64,000 bases of DNA from Tenacibaculum sp. MAR_2009_124 (GTDB lineage: Bacteria > Bacteroidota > Bacteroidia > Flavobacteriales > Flavobacteriaceae): assembly GCF_900105455.1 (NCBI RefSeq), contig NZ_FNSF01000005.1, positions 496,001 through 560,000 of the forward strand, given 5' to 3'. Of the stretch, positions 18,376 to 27,050 are shown one piece after another. The notes under the pieces were generated by a model. That model made no database searches and was not told where the DNA came from. It was given only the letters and a program-made list of their open reading frames with translations. The first letter of the stretch is position 1, and each line of letters starts with the position of its first letter. The position numbers were made by a program, and so were the translations under genes.

Positions 18376-19749
18376 ATGAAAACAACAATTAAAATTGCTC
18401 TTATCGCTATGATAGGAATAAGTTTTGGAGTGAGAGCGCAAAATGAAACAGTTAATGGAAATCTTACTGTGAAAGGTTCGTCTTCATCTCGAGGAGCTTC
18501 TTCAATATATTCAACTGAGATCGGGAAAACTCAATTTAGGATATCAACAAATATACAGGACGCAGAAAACGCTTTTCTCTATAATTACAATCAAGATGCA
18601 AAAACTTTTCATACGATTAACTTTGGAGGTACTCATTCTTTATCAAGTGGAATAACTGTATTAGGCAATGGAGATGTAGGAATTGGGGCTTCATCTCCAG
18701 CTTCCAAATTAGACATAAGAGGTAATCTGATAATTGATAGTGGTAATACACCTCACATATACACAAGTCATGAGAATATAGAAAAGAATAAATTTTTGCT
18801 TCTTCTAAACTCTCCTAACTATAGAAGTGCCTCTAGATTAAAAGTTGGAGGTCTTTTAATTTCCGACACCTATTCTTTTGCAAATCCAGATAAGAATGAC
18901 TTAATAGTGAAAGGAAAAGTTGGAATAGGGACATCTAGTGCTAAATCAAAATTTCAAATATCAGGAACCCCAAATGATCGAATTTTAATATCGAACTCAG
19001 CTATAAATTTTAATACTAACAGCCCTAAACTTTCATTTTTTGGTTATACATATGGAGACCAAATAACAGGGCCTTCGCTTCAAAAGATTCACACCGCTAG
19101 CTACGGTCGTGGAAGATTAGCTATATTTCAACATGGTGGTGCTGATTACTCTTCTGAAGAAGAAGTTATGAGCATCTTACCTGATGGTAATATAGGTATT
19201 GGCATAACAGAACCAAAATCTAAATTAGATGTAAATGGAAGCATTGTTGTAAAAAATGGTCACAATTTATCTTGGGGAAATAAATATGGAGAAGGCATTC
19301 CCACAATAGCTGGAAATACTACTTCAGGACTTCACTTTTACCCAAACGGAAGTACTTTAGGCGCAACAATGCAGATTTTAAAAGATGGTAAGACCAAGTT
19401 TATGAATAACATTGCTGTTTTAGGTAAAATAGAATCTAGAGAGGTTAAAGTTAGCAACACGCCAACCGCTGATTTTGTTTTCGAAGAAGACTATAGTTTA
19501 CCGTCATTAAAATCAGTAGACAAGTATATAAAAGAAAAAAAACACTTACCTGAAATAGCTTCTGCCAAAAAAATGAAAAGAGATGGTGTGAATATTGGGA
19601 ATTTCCAAATTCAGTTATTACAAAAAATTGAAGAGCTAACTCTCTACACCATCGAACAAGAAAAGAAGATTAAAGCTTTAGAAGAACAAACAAAAGAAAT
19701 TAAAGAATTGAAAGTACTTGTCAATAAATTACTTGAAGATAAAAATTAA
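18376..19749 (+). CDS. Tail-fibre-like exported protein, paralogue 1
   Basis: The start at 18376 opens a signal peptide (MKTTIKIALIAMIGISFGVRAQ); an ATG 39 bases earlier only adds basic residues. The 457-residue protein has repeated short blocks of the form GNGDVGIGA, GKVGIGTSS and GNIGIGITEPKSKLDV, as in bacteroidetal tail-fibre or adhesin-like proteins. A conserved C-terminal module follows: REVKVSN...FVFEEDYSLPSLKSVDKYI, HLPEIASA, and LLQKIEELTLYTIEQEKKIK, ending in a trimerising coiled coil. Two relatives lie at 41412-44443. Probably a secreted or surface fibre; no sorting domain is evident. Confidence 0.75.
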   Translation: MKTTIKIALIAMIGISFGVRAQNETVNGNLTVKGSSSSRGASSIYSTEIGKTQFRISTNIQDAENAFLYNYNQDAKTFHTINFGGTHSLSSGITVLGNGDVGIGASSPASKLDIRGNLIIDSGNTPHIYTSHENIEKNKFLLLLNSPNYRSASRLKVGGLLISDTYSFANPDKNDLIVKGKVGIGTSSAKSKFQISGTPNDRILISNSAINFNTNSPKLSFFGYTYGDQITGPSLQKIHTASYGRGRLAIFQHGGADYSSEEEVMSILPDGNIGIGITEPKSKLDVNGSIVVKNGHNLSWGNKYGEGIPTIAGNTTSGLHFYPNGSTLGATMQILKDGKTKFMNNIAVLGKIESREVKVSNTPTADFVFEEDYSLPSLKSVDKYIKEKKHLPEIASAKKMKRDGVNIGNFQIQLLQKIEELTLYTIEQEKKIKALEEQTKEIKELKVLVNKLLEDKN

Positions 19750-19765
19750 TAATAGTCTGTCATCA

Positions 19766-19795
19766 AAACAAACCTTGCTAAAACAAGGTTTGTTT
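19766..19795 (+). terminator. Terminator after tail-fibre-like paralogue 1
   Basis: A perfect 12-bp stem (AAACAAACCTTG / CAAGGTTTGTTT) with a six-base loop, 17 bases after the stop at 19749. The T-tract is short. Confidence 0.7.
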
Positions 19796-20021
19796 AACCT
19801 ACTACATGATGGTTAAGCCTAGAGTTTTAGTTGCTTTTTAATTTTTATCATCTCAACATCATTAAAAATGATAAGTCCAAAACTTCCAAAATAGAATCAT
19901 CACATCAACAACTCTAATTTTGTATTTGTTAAAGTAATATGATAAGTTCATGATTAAGATACAATCTTAAAACCTTTCTTAAACAAATTTAGTTTCTTTG
20001 TAAAAGATTAATATTTACGCA

Positions 20022-20612
20022 ATGAAAAAAGCAGAAAGAACTCGTTTAAGTATTTTAAATAAAGCTTTTGAGTTAATCTATTCAAATGGCTATCGAGCTA
20101 CGAGTATCGATGAAATAATTGCTACAACTCAAGTAACAAAAGGAGCTTTTTATTATCATTTTAAAAACAAAGATGAAATGGGAATTGCCATGATTAACGA
20201 AGTTATAACGCCTCGTATCTCTAAAGTTTTTGTTGAACAACTTGAAAATGAAGACAATGCTTTGCTTTCAATTTACGCTCTATTTCAGCATCTTCTGATG
20301 AAAGATCGCTTCTTAAAAATCGAACTTGGCTGCCCAGCTTCTAATCTTATACAAGAAATGACTCCTTGGAATACTTCTTTTTCATATGCCCTTAACAAAG
20401 TTGTAGATCAATGGTTAAATTCATTAATTACTGCGCTTGAACGAGGTAGAAAAAACAAAACTGTTAACGAGAACATAAACACTAGATCAACAGCTATGTT
20501 TATTTTATCTGGATATTGGGGAGCAAGAAACCTTGGAAAATTAGAAACATCTACCGTCCCTTATCACACTTTCTTAGAACAACTTAAGACATATTTAAAA
20601 ACATTAACATAA
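20022..20612 (+). CDS. TetR/AcrR family transcriptional regulator
   Basis: A 196-residue repressor. The N-terminal helix-turn-helix is typical: RLSILNKAFELIYSNGYRAT, SIDEIIATTQVTKGAFYYHF, KNKDEM. The C-terminal ligand domain (about 55-196) contains LGCPASNLIQEM and SGYWGARNLGK. The gene sits 72 bases before an HD-domain gene. The gap holds an 18-bp dyad of the kind TetR proteins bind, so it probably represses that neighbour. The ligand is unknown. Confidence 0.92.
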   Translation: MKKAERTRLSILNKAFELIYSNGYRATSIDEIIATTQVTKGAFYYHFKNKDEMGIAMINEVITPRISKVFVEQLENEDNALLSIYALFQHLLMKDRFLKIELGCPASNLIQEMTPWNTSFSYALNKVVDQWLNSLITALERGRKNKTVNENINTRSTAMFILSGYWGARNLGKLETSTVPYHTFLEQLKTYLKTLT

Positions 20613-20627
20613 TTTTTTTACACAAAA

Positions 20628-20645
20628 ACATACTAACCAGTATGT
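20628..20645. promoter_or_regulatory. Probable TetR operator before the HD-domain gene
   Basis: ACATACTaaccAGTATGT is a perfect 7-bp dyad with a four-base spacer, of the kind recognised by many TetR-family repressors. It ends six bases before the -7 element at 20652, so bound repressor would cover the promoter. Confidence 0.75.
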
Positions 20646-20651
20646 TTTGTA

Positions 20652-20659
20652 TAGTTTTG
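20652..20659 (+). promoter_or_regulatory. Bacteroidetes -7 element for the HD-domain gene
   Basis: TAGTTTTG fits TAnnTTTG and leaves a leader of roughly 20 bases to the start at 20685. The probable TetR operator lies directly upstream. Confidence 0.6.
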
Positions 20660-20684
20660 CTCTCCAGTAATTACTAAAAAAGAA

Positions 20685-21428
20685 ATGGAAAGCATATACA
20701 ACGAGCAAGGGATATTAAACAATAAAGAAATTTTACGATTCAAGTTTTCGCTTATTACCTCCAAAATAGGAGAAAACAAAAATAAATTACTTCATAAACT
20801 CGGTCTAAAATCTTATTTCGGGACTGATTTCGAAAATATATCCATCCCCGATTCAAAAATCGTTCGCTTAGCAATTGAAGAAGCAAATGATCTTTATAAT
20901 TTTTCTTTATTAAAACATTGTTATCGAACCTATTTTTTCAGCGCGGGTATAGCACTCTCACAAAACTTAAAAATCGATAAAGAGTTTCTATGTACCACCT
21001 CTATTCTGCATGACATCGGTTTGACAGATAAACACAACCACGTGTGCGACAAGCAGTGCTTTGCCGTTCATAGTGGTAGTTTTACTAAAGAACTTGCGCT
21101 TAACAACGGAGTGGGTAAAATCCGAGCAAACAACATGAAAACTAGTATTGATATGCACTTAAACCCTTATGTTAACCGAAAAAAATTTGGGAATGAGGCC
21201 TATGTTTTGTCTAAGGGAGCAGCAATGGATGTAATTGGTGCCCATTCTTTTCAACTATCACCAGGTTTTATCCATGATGTTCATAAGAAGTATCCTAGAG
21301 TTAACTTTAAAGAAAATATTCTGAAGACCATGACCTTATTAAATCATAAAGAAAAAACAAGAGCCGATACGCTTTTTAAAATGGGCTTTCAAAAACTCGC
21401 ATCCAACAATGATTTAGATATCATATAA
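20685..21428 (+). CDS. HD-domain metal-dependent hydrolase
   Basis: A 247-residue cytosolic protein with an HD-domain pattern: a first His in LLKHCYRTYFFSAG, then the HD pair in TTSILHDIGLTDKH, then FAVHSGSFTKELALNNGV and a later Asp/His region. Overall it resembles the cyanamide-hydratase-like HD group rather than nucleotide phosphohydrolases; the substrate cannot be named from sequence. A TetR-type operator and promoter lie directly upstream, so it is probably induced by a small molecule recognised by the adjacent repressor, perhaps its own substrate. Confidence 0.75.
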   Translation: MESIYNEQGILNNKEILRFKFSLITSKIGENKNKLLHKLGLKSYFGTDFENISIPDSKIVRLAIEEANDLYNFSLLKHCYRTYFFSAGIALSQNLKIDKEFLCTTSILHDIGLTDKHNHVCDKQCFAVHSGSFTKELALNNGVGKIRANNMKTSIDMHLNPYVNRKKFGNEAYVLSKGAAMDVIGAHSFQLSPGFIHDVHKKYPRVNFKENILKTMTLLNHKEKTRADTLFKMGFQKLASNNDLDII

Positions 21429-21686
21429 CTATGCATACTATAAAGCAGGTAGTAAAAGAACCAATAGTTTATCAACACCGCAGGAATCAAGACAACTTTT
21501 ATACAGAGCTAATAATTATAAAGAAAACTCAAACACATTACAGGTGTCTTTTGTAAGACTTAAAATAAAATCCAACCATATAAAAACAACTTTAATCAAT
21601 TGATATAAAACACGCTACGCATCAAATAACATTAAAAAAAATCATAGATATTCAATCTTAATTTTAATTTATTCTAAATAAAAACC

Positions 21687-21694
21687 TATATTTG
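21687..21694 (+). promoter_or_regulatory. Bacteroidetes -7 element for the Cys-rich miniprotein
   Basis: TATATTTG matches TAnnTTTG, with a second TATATTTG at 21703-21710. The first gives a leader of about 16 bases before the ATG at 21717. Confidence 0.5.
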
Positions 21695-21716
21695 CACGGA
21701 TCTATATTTGAAATAA

Positions 21717-21917
21717 ATGATTGTTTTTTATACTGAGACTAAAAAAGTTAGGCAAATTTCTTCTGTAACACCTACAAAAAGTGTGACTACAGCTTGCGAT
21801 AGTGCCTGTGCTTCAAATTGCTTAAAACCAAAAAGTAAATGCTGCAATAAGTATCTAAAAAAAGGCATCAACTGTAAGCGATGCCCTTTAACTTATAGCT
21901 TTAAAGCTGTATCTTAA
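21717..21917 (+). CDS. Cysteine-rich miniprotein (66 aa)
   Basis: A 66-residue basic protein without signal peptide. Eight cysteines lie in the middle and end: ACDSACASNC, then SKCCNKY, then INCKRC. The protein is Lys-rich and looks like a small metal-binding or zinc-ribbon-like protein. I know similar flavobacterial hypothetical proteins but no function. Good promoter elements and an adjacent terminator support that it is expressed. It converges on tyrS, with stop codons only one base apart. Confidence 0.7.
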   Translation: MIVFYTETKKVRQISSVTPTKSVTTACDSACASNCLKPKSKCCNKYLKKGINCKRCPLTYSFKAVS

Positions 21918-21918
21918 A

Positions 21919-23223
21919 CTATTCTACTTTTAACAAAAAGTAGTTTTTTCTTCCTCTTTGTAATAACACGTATTTATCAGCAATCAAATCTTTATCGGTG
22001 ATTGTATAATCGTCTTTTACTTTTTCTTTATTTACAGATATTGAGTTCTCTTTTAATGCTCTTCGTGCATCTCCATTCGACTTCAAGAAGTTTGTTTTAG
22101 CTGCTAAAGCTCCTATCATATCCAGTCCTTCAGAAAAATCTTCATTCGTTATAGAAGCCTGAGGAACCCCATCAAAAACATCTAAGAATGTTTGTTCATC
22201 CAAACTCTTTAAATCTTCTGCTGTAGACTTTCCAAATAATATATTCGATGCCGCAATCGCTTTATCTAACTCCTCTTTTGAATGTACAAAAACAGTTACC
22301 TCCTCCGCTAACTTCTTTTGTAAAGCTCTTGCATGTGGTGCTTCTTTATGCTCTTTAATTAAATTTTCTATCGTTTCTTGATTTAAGAAAGTAAAGATTT
22401 TAATATATTTCTCAGCATCTTCATCTGAAGTGTTTAACCAAAACTGGTAGAATTTATACACGGAAGTTTTATCGGCATCTAACCATACATTTCCTCCTTC
22501 AGACTTTCCAAATTTTGAACCATCTGCTTTTGTAATTAATGGACAAGTAGCTGCATAAGCCTTCACTTCTTCACCAACATTCATTCTTCTTACTAATTCG
22601 GTTCCAGTAGTAATATTACCCCACTGATCAGAACCTCCCATTTGAAGTTTACAGTTATGCGCTTTGTACAAATGATAAAAATCGTATCCTTGAATTAATT
22701 GGTAGGTAAACTCAGTAAAGCTCATTCCACCACCACCTTCTCCAGAAATTCTTTTCTTTACAGAATCTTTCGCCATCATATAATTCACCGTAATTCTTTT
22801 TCCGACATCACGAGCAAATTCAATAAATGAAAAATCCTTCATCCAATCGTAATTATTCACCAATACTGGTGAATTCTCAGCACCATTATCAAAATCAAGA
22901 AAACGTCCTAATGTTCTCTTAATTCCTGCTACATTATGAGCCAATGCTTCTTCATTTAAAAGGTTACGCTCATCTGACTTTCCCGATGGATCTCCAATCA
23001 TTCCGGTCGCTCCTCCTACTAAAGCAATTGGTTTATGTCCCGCTTTTTCAATGTGAACTAATAAAATGATAGGCACTAAACTACCGATATGCAATGAATC
23101 TGAAGTTGGATCAAAACCGATATACGCTGTCGTCATTTCCTTTTGTAATTGGTCTTCCGTTCCAGGCATAATATCGTGAATCATTCCACGCCACTGTAGT
23201 TCTTCAACTAAATTCTTGGTCAT
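21919..23223 (-). CDS. tyrS: Tyrosine--tRNA ligase
   Basis: Class I synthetase that charges tRNA-Tyr. The start at 23223 ([17 protein letters not shown]) is favoured over 23265, because the upstream frame overlaps the promoter and homologues begin here, giving 434 residues. The first nucleotide-binding motif is in [19 protein letters not shown], and the KMSKS equivalent is KFGKS in [17 protein letters not shown]. The tyrosine site ([24 protein letters not shown]) and a C-terminal S4 RNA-binding domain (about 370-434) are present. Confidence 0.97.
   Translation of the reverse strand: MTKNLVEELQWRGMIHDIMPGTEDQLQKEMTTAYIGFDPTSDSLHIGSLVPIILLVHIEKAGHKPIALVGGATGMIGDPSGKSDERNLLNEEALAHNVAGIKRTLGRFLDFDNGAENSPVLVNNYDWMKDFSFIEFARDVGKRITVNYMMAKDSVKKRISGEGGGGMSFTEFTYQLIQGYDFYHLYKAHNCKLQMGGSDQWGNITTGTELVRRMNVGEEVKAYAATCPLITKADGSKFGKSEGGNVWLDADKTSVYKFYQFWLNTSDEDAEKYIKIFTFLNQETIENLIKEHKEAPHARALQKKLAEEVTVFVHSKEELDKAIAASNILFGKSTAEDLKSLDEQTFLDVFDGVPQASITNEDFSEGLDMIGALAAKTNFLKSNGDARRALKENSISVNKEKVKDDYTITDKDLIADKYVLLQRGRKNYFLLKVE
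21924..21949 (+). terminator. Terminator of the Cys-rich miniprotein gene, inside the tyrS 3' end
   Basis: An 8-bp perfect stem CTACTTTT-aaca-AAAAGTAG is followed by six T on the plus strand. It begins seven bases after the stop at 21917 and overlaps tyrS codons on the other strand. Confidence 0.8.
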
Positions 23224-23243
23224 ATCTTTCTGTTTTAAGTGAA

Positions 23244-23251
23244 CAAAGATA
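23244..23251 (-). promoter_or_regulatory. Bacteroidetes -7 element for tyrS
   Basis: TATCTTTG (minus strand) fits TAnnTTTG and lies 21-28 bases upstream of the chosen tyrS start, inside the rejected N-terminal extension. This supports the start at 23223. Confidence 0.6.
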
Positions 23252-23284
23252 CATTTATCAAACAAAAAATTCTATTTTCGTGCT

Positions 23285-24295
23285 ATGATTTTAGTTACCG
23301 GCGGAACAGGATTAGTTGGCTCTCATTTATTATATCATTTAGCTTTGTTAGATGAACCAATTATAGCTATTTACAGAAGTGAAGAGAAAATAAAAAGCAC
23401 CAAAAATGTATTTTCTTATTATTCTGATAATACGGATACTCTTTTTGAAAAAATACAATGGGTTCAAGCCGATATTACAGACATCCCTTCCTTAAATAAA
23501 GTTTTTGAAAAACCTGTTTCTAAAGTTTATCATTGTGCCGCTTTAGTGTCTTTTGACCCGAAAGATTACAAAAAGATGCGCCGAGTAAACATAGATGGAA
23601 CCGCTAATATTGTCAATTTTTGTGTTAGCCATAATGTAGAAAGACTTTGTTTTGTTAGCTCCATTGCAGCGGTGGGCGACTCGATAAATGGTCAGTTAAT
23701 TCATGAAGAAAACGAATGGATAGATGCCGGGGATCAGCATGGATATGCCATTACCAAATATGGAGCTGAGATGGAAGTATGGCGAGGAAGCCAGGAAGGC
23801 CTAACTGTCGTTATTGTAAATCCAGGTGTTATTTTAGGTAGTGGGTTTTGGCAAGAAGGTTCGGGAAAGTTATTTACTCAAGTCTATAACAACTTTAAGT
23901 TTTATACAGAAGGTGTTACTGGGTTCGTAGACGTAAACGATGTGGCAAAAGTAATGATCTCTCTTATTAATTCACCCATACAAAATGAACGTTTCATTTT
24001 AGTCTCGGAAAATAAATCATTCAAAGAAGTTTTGACTGAAATTGCTCTAACTTTTGACAAAACCGCTCCTTCTATAAAAATAGGAAAATTTTTGACTGAA
24101 ATTGTTTGGAGACTTGATTGGTTCCTAACCAAAGTAACCGGAAAGACACCGTTATTAACTAAAAATTCGGCAAGGTCATCGCATCATAAATCATATTATA
24201 CTTCCAAAAAAATTCAGCAAACATTAAATTTTGAATTTATGTCAATTTCTAAAAGTATTACCTCGGTTTGCGAAGATTATAAAAAGGATCTCTAA
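23285..24295 (+). CDS. NAD(P)-dependent epimerase/dehydratase (extended SDR)
   Basis: A 336-residue extended short-chain dehydrogenase/reductase. The Rossmann motif GGTGLVGSHLLYHL is at residues 6-19, an NAD-site aspartate follows in WVQADITDIPSL, and the catalytic pair is in YAITKYGAE (Tyr-x3-Lys) after FVSSIAAVGDS. Substrates of this group are nucleotide sugars, sterols or hydroxy acids; this one is unassigned. It is divergent from tyrS and convergent with the DUF4296 gene. Confidence 0.88.
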   Translation: MILVTGGTGLVGSHLLYHLALLDEPIIAIYRSEEKIKSTKNVFSYYSDNTDTLFEKIQWVQADITDIPSLNKVFEKPVSKVYHCAALVSFDPKDYKKMRRVNIDGTANIVNFCVSHNVERLCFVSSIAAVGDSINGQLIHEENEWIDAGDQHGYAITKYGAEMEVWRGSQEGLTVVIVNPGVILGSGFWQEGSGKLFTQVYNNFKFYTEGVTGFVDVNDVAKVMISLINSPIQNERFILVSENKSFKEVLTEIALTFDKTAPSIKIGKFLTEIVWRLDWFLTKVTGKTPLLTKNSARSSHHKSYYTSKKIQQTLNFEFMSISKSITSVCEDYKKDL

Positions 24296-24324
24296 TGTTT
24301 TACTCATGCCCGTTAACGGTATTA

Positions 24325-24783
24325 CTATTCTCTCCCCTCTAGCTCCTCCATTTTAGGACGATCTAGTGAAAGCGAAGGCTTTTCTTCCAATACTTTTCCA
24401 TCCTTTAATTTTGTTATTTCAGGTCGGTTTAAAGAATCTTTAGCTCTTTTTGCATTGCGATAGAAGGTACTCAAACTATCAATTTTTTTCTTCACCTTCT
24501 TTAAAATTTCAGAATACTCGTCTGCCTTCGAAGTATAATACATATTGCTACGATCAAATCTTGTAGTATCAATTTTATACTTTTCATAAATTAAAAACAC
24601 ATAATTTGACTCCTTTTTTAAAGACTTATTTTTAATGTTTTTAGCAGAAGACGCTAAATACATATCTGTTAAAAAAGAAACCATGGTATCTTTAGGTATT
24701 AAATCTTTTGGCTTCTCGTAAATAGTATTACTTGTGCAAGAAGCCAAAAGAATTAACAAGAAAACGTATAAAATTTTATTCAT
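24325..24783 (-). CDS. DUF4296 lipoprotein
   Basis: A 152-residue lipoprotein: signal MNKILYVFLLILLAS then Cys16. The DUF4296 domain covers about 28-105, with LIPKDTMVSFLTDMYLASSAKN and FLIYEKYKIDTTRFDRSNMYY. The C-terminus is charged and low-complexity. The first base overlaps the last base of the pyrC stop, so it is co-transcribed with pyrC and the glycosyltransferase gene upstream, an arrangement common in Flavobacteriia. Function unknown. Confidence 0.9.
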   Translation of the reverse strand: MNKILYVFLLILLASCTSNTIYEKPKDLIPKDTMVSFLTDMYLASSAKNIKNKSLKKESNYVFLIYEKYKIDTTRFDRSNMYYTSKADEYSEILKKVKKKIDSLSTFYRNAKRAKDSLNRPEITKLKDGKVLEEKPSLSLDRPKMEELEGRE

Positions 24784-26117
24784 TATCTATTAAATGCTAA
24801 TCGTTTTCCTTTAATTTCATCGTTAAATTCACCTTTATTATAAATTAGGTTACCACTAACGAATGTGTGTGTTATTTTGTTAGAAAATTCTTGTCCTTCA
24901 AACGGTGACCATCCACATTTATAAAGAATATTCTCCTTCTCTACTTTCCAAGATTCATTAGGATCTACTAATACTAAATCTGCATAATATCCCTCTCTAA
25001 TATATCCTCTTTTTTCTACTTTAAAAATGATTGATGGATTGTGGCTCATTTTTTCAACAGCCTTTTCAATTGATAAAACTCCTTCTTTTACCTTTTCTAA
25101 AATAGCAACAACAGCGTGTTGTACTAAAGGGCCTCCACTTGGTGCTTTGGTATATACATTATCCTTTTCTTCAAGAGTGTGAGGAGCATGATCTGTAGCT
25201 ATAATATCAATTCGATCATCTAATAATGCTTCCCACAAAGCATCTCTATCTTTCTCGCCTTTTACCGCTGGATTCCATTTAATATGTGTTCCTTTTTTAT
25301 CATAGTCTTTATCTGTAAACCATAAATGGTGCACACAAACTTCAGCTGTTATTTGCTTTTCCTCTAAAGGAATGTCATTTCTAAACAACTCCATTTCCTT
25401 TGCTGTTGATAAATGGAAAACATGTAAACGTGCTCCAGTTTTCTTAGCAAGTTCTATTGCTTTTGAAGATGATAAATAGCAAGCTTCTTCACTACGAATA
25501 ACTGGATGATATTTAATAGGAATATCGTCTCCATATTTTTCAACAAATTCCTGAGTGTTTTTTCGAATCGTTCCTTCATCTTCACAATGAACTGATATTG
25601 GAAGTTTCGTAGAAGAAAAAATTCTTTCTAAAACTTCTTCATCATCTACCAACATATTCCCCGTTGAAGATCCTAAAAACAATTTTATTCCAGCTACATT
25701 CTTAGAATTGGTTTTTAACAATTCTTCCAAATTGTCGTTGGTTCCACCAAACATAAAAGAATAGTTTGCATACGATGTTTTACTAGCTATTTCAAACTTG
25801 TCTTCTAACAACTCTTGAGTTGTTGCTTGCGGAATAGTATTTGGCATTTCAATAAAAGAAGTAATACCACCAGCAACAGCTGCTTTACTTTCGGTTCCAA
25901 TATTGGCTTTATGTGTTAAACCTGGTTCACGAAAATGTACTTGATCGTCTATCATTCCAGGAATTAAATACTTCCCTTCCGCGTTAATAGTTATCGCTTC
26001 ATCCGATTCAATATTCTGAGCTATTTGCTTTATATAAGCTCCTTCAACTAGAACATCGCCCACAAAAACCTCATTTTCATTAACGATCTTAGCTTTTTTT
26101 ATTAAGTATGATTGCAT
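24783..26117 (-). CDS. pyrC: Dihydroorotase (pyrimidine synthesis)
   Basis: Amidohydrolase of 444 residues forming dihydroorotate from carbamoyl aspartate. Zinc-site features: the carboxylated lysine region GIKLFLGSSTGNM, VHCEDE, RLHVFHLST, and IIATDHAPHTLEEK with the catalytic Asp. The first metal motif is unusual: the HxH pair reads D-D-Q59-V-H61-F-R, so the first His is Gln. From memory this is common in flavobacterial PyrC rather than a lesion. It lies 1 base after the Dpm1-like gene and overlaps the DUF4296 gene by one base. Confidence 0.93.
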   Translation of the reverse strand: MQSYLIKKAKIVNENEVFVGDVLVEGAYIKQIAQNIESDEAITINAEGKYLIPGMIDDQVHFREPGLTHKANIGTESKAAVAGGITSFIEMPNTIPQATTQELLEDKFEIASKTSYANYSFMFGGTNDNLEELLKTNSKNVAGIKLFLGSSTGNMLVDDEEVLERIFSSTKLPISVHCEDEGTIRKNTQEFVEKYGDDIPIKYHPVIRSEEACYLSSSKAIELAKKTGARLHVFHLSTAKEMELFRNDIPLEEKQITAEVCVHHLWFTDKDYDKKGTHIKWNPAVKGEKDRDALWEALLDDRIDIIATDHAPHTLEEKDNVYTKAPSGGPLVQHAVVAILEKVKEGVLSIEKAVEKMSHNPSIIFKVEKRGYIREGYYADLVLVDPNESWKVEKENILYKCGWSPFEGQEFSNKITHTFVSGNLIYNKGEFNDEIKGKRLAFNR

Positions 26118-26118
26118 T

Positions 26119-26841
26119 TTATTTAGGTAATCCGTTTAATCTCATTTTTATAACTCCGAAAAGTGCTTCGTAAACAATGCCTCCGCTCATTTTAGATTCT
26201 CCTTTCGTTCTATCGGTAAATATTACCGAAACTTCATTTATTTTAAAGTTATGCTTCCAAGCTTTATATTTCATTTCAATTTGAAAAGCATATCCTACAA
26301 ATTTCACTTTATCTAGTTTAATTGTTTCTAAAACCTCTCTTTTCCAACAAACAAAACCGGCGGTAGTATCATGAATAGGAATTCCTGTGATAAAACGTAC
26401 ATATTTCGAAGCAAAATACGACAACAGTACTCTGTTCATAGGCCAATTAACAACATTTACTCCTACAGAATATCTTGATCCTACTGATACATCACCATCC
26501 TCTTCTGCACATGATTTGTACAATCGTATTAAATCATTTGGATTATGAGAAAAATCGGCATCCATTTCAATGATGTAGTCATATCCTTTAGATAACGCCC
26601 ATTTAAAACCATGAATGTAAGCAGTACCCAATCCATTTTTACCAGGTCTTTCCTCAAGGAATAGCCGTCCTTCAAACTCTCTTTGCAGTTCTTTCACAAT
26701 AGAAGCGGTTCCATCGGGAGAATTGTCATCAACAACCAAAACATCAAACTTCTTTTCTTGACTAAATGTAGTTCTTATTATAGCCTCAATATTTTCTTTT
26801 TCATTATATGTAGGAATAATAACTACGGTGTCTGACATCAT
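26119..26841 (-). CDS. Polyprenol monophosphomannose synthase (Dpm1-like glycosyltransferase 2)
   Basis: GT-A enzyme moving mannose (or another sugar) from GDP-sugar to a polyprenyl phosphate on the cytosolic side of the membrane. The start is at 26841 (or the next ATG at 26838); the upstream 28 codons overlap the promoter. Motifs: VVIIPTYNEKENIEAII at the N-terminus, VVDDNSPDGTA, and the metal-binding DADFSHNP. The tail (NEVSVIFTDRTKGESKMS) is characteristic of Dpm1. It has no C-terminal membrane helices, as in the short bacterial form. First gene of a transcript with pyrC and DUF4296. Confidence 0.9.
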   Translation of the reverse strand: MMSDTVVIIPTYNEKENIEAIIRTTFSQEKKFDVLVVDDNSPDGTASIVKELQREFEGRLFLEERPGKNGLGTAYIHGFKWALSKGYDYIIEMDADFSHNPNDLIRLYKSCAEEDGDVSVGSRYSVGVNVVNWPMNRVLLSYFASKYVRFITGIPIHDTTAGFVCWKREVLETIKLDKVKFVGYAFQIEMKYKAWKHNFKINEVSVIFTDRTKGESKMSGGIVYEALFGVIKMRLNGLPK

Positions 26842-26860
26842 ATATTTGTATAAATATGCG

Positions 26861-26868
26861 CAAAGATA
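26861..26868 (-). promoter_or_regulatory. Bacteroidetes -7 element for the Dpm1-pyrC-DUF4296 unit
   Basis: TATCTTTG (minus strand) lies 20-27 bases before the chosen start, supporting 26841/26838 over 26925. Confidence 0.55.
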
Positions 26869-27016
26869 CACTAAAATATTCCTAATATTCTTTGCTAAAA
26901 AACTAAATTTTTCTAAAAAACACACATAATTAACAAACCTGTTCTCCTTAAATTCCCACTACTAAGTCTCTTTATTGAATCATACTATTCAATATTCTCA
27001 AGTGAAAAAAATCATG

Positions 27017-27024
27017 TATTTTTG
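27017..27024 (+). promoter_or_regulatory. Bacteroidetes -7 element for the DUF4271-hemD unit
   Basis: TATTTTTG fits TAnnTTTG. The TTG start of the next gene is 27 bases further on. Confidence 0.5.
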
Positions 27025-27050
27025 TTTAAATAGATTTAAAAATATATCCC

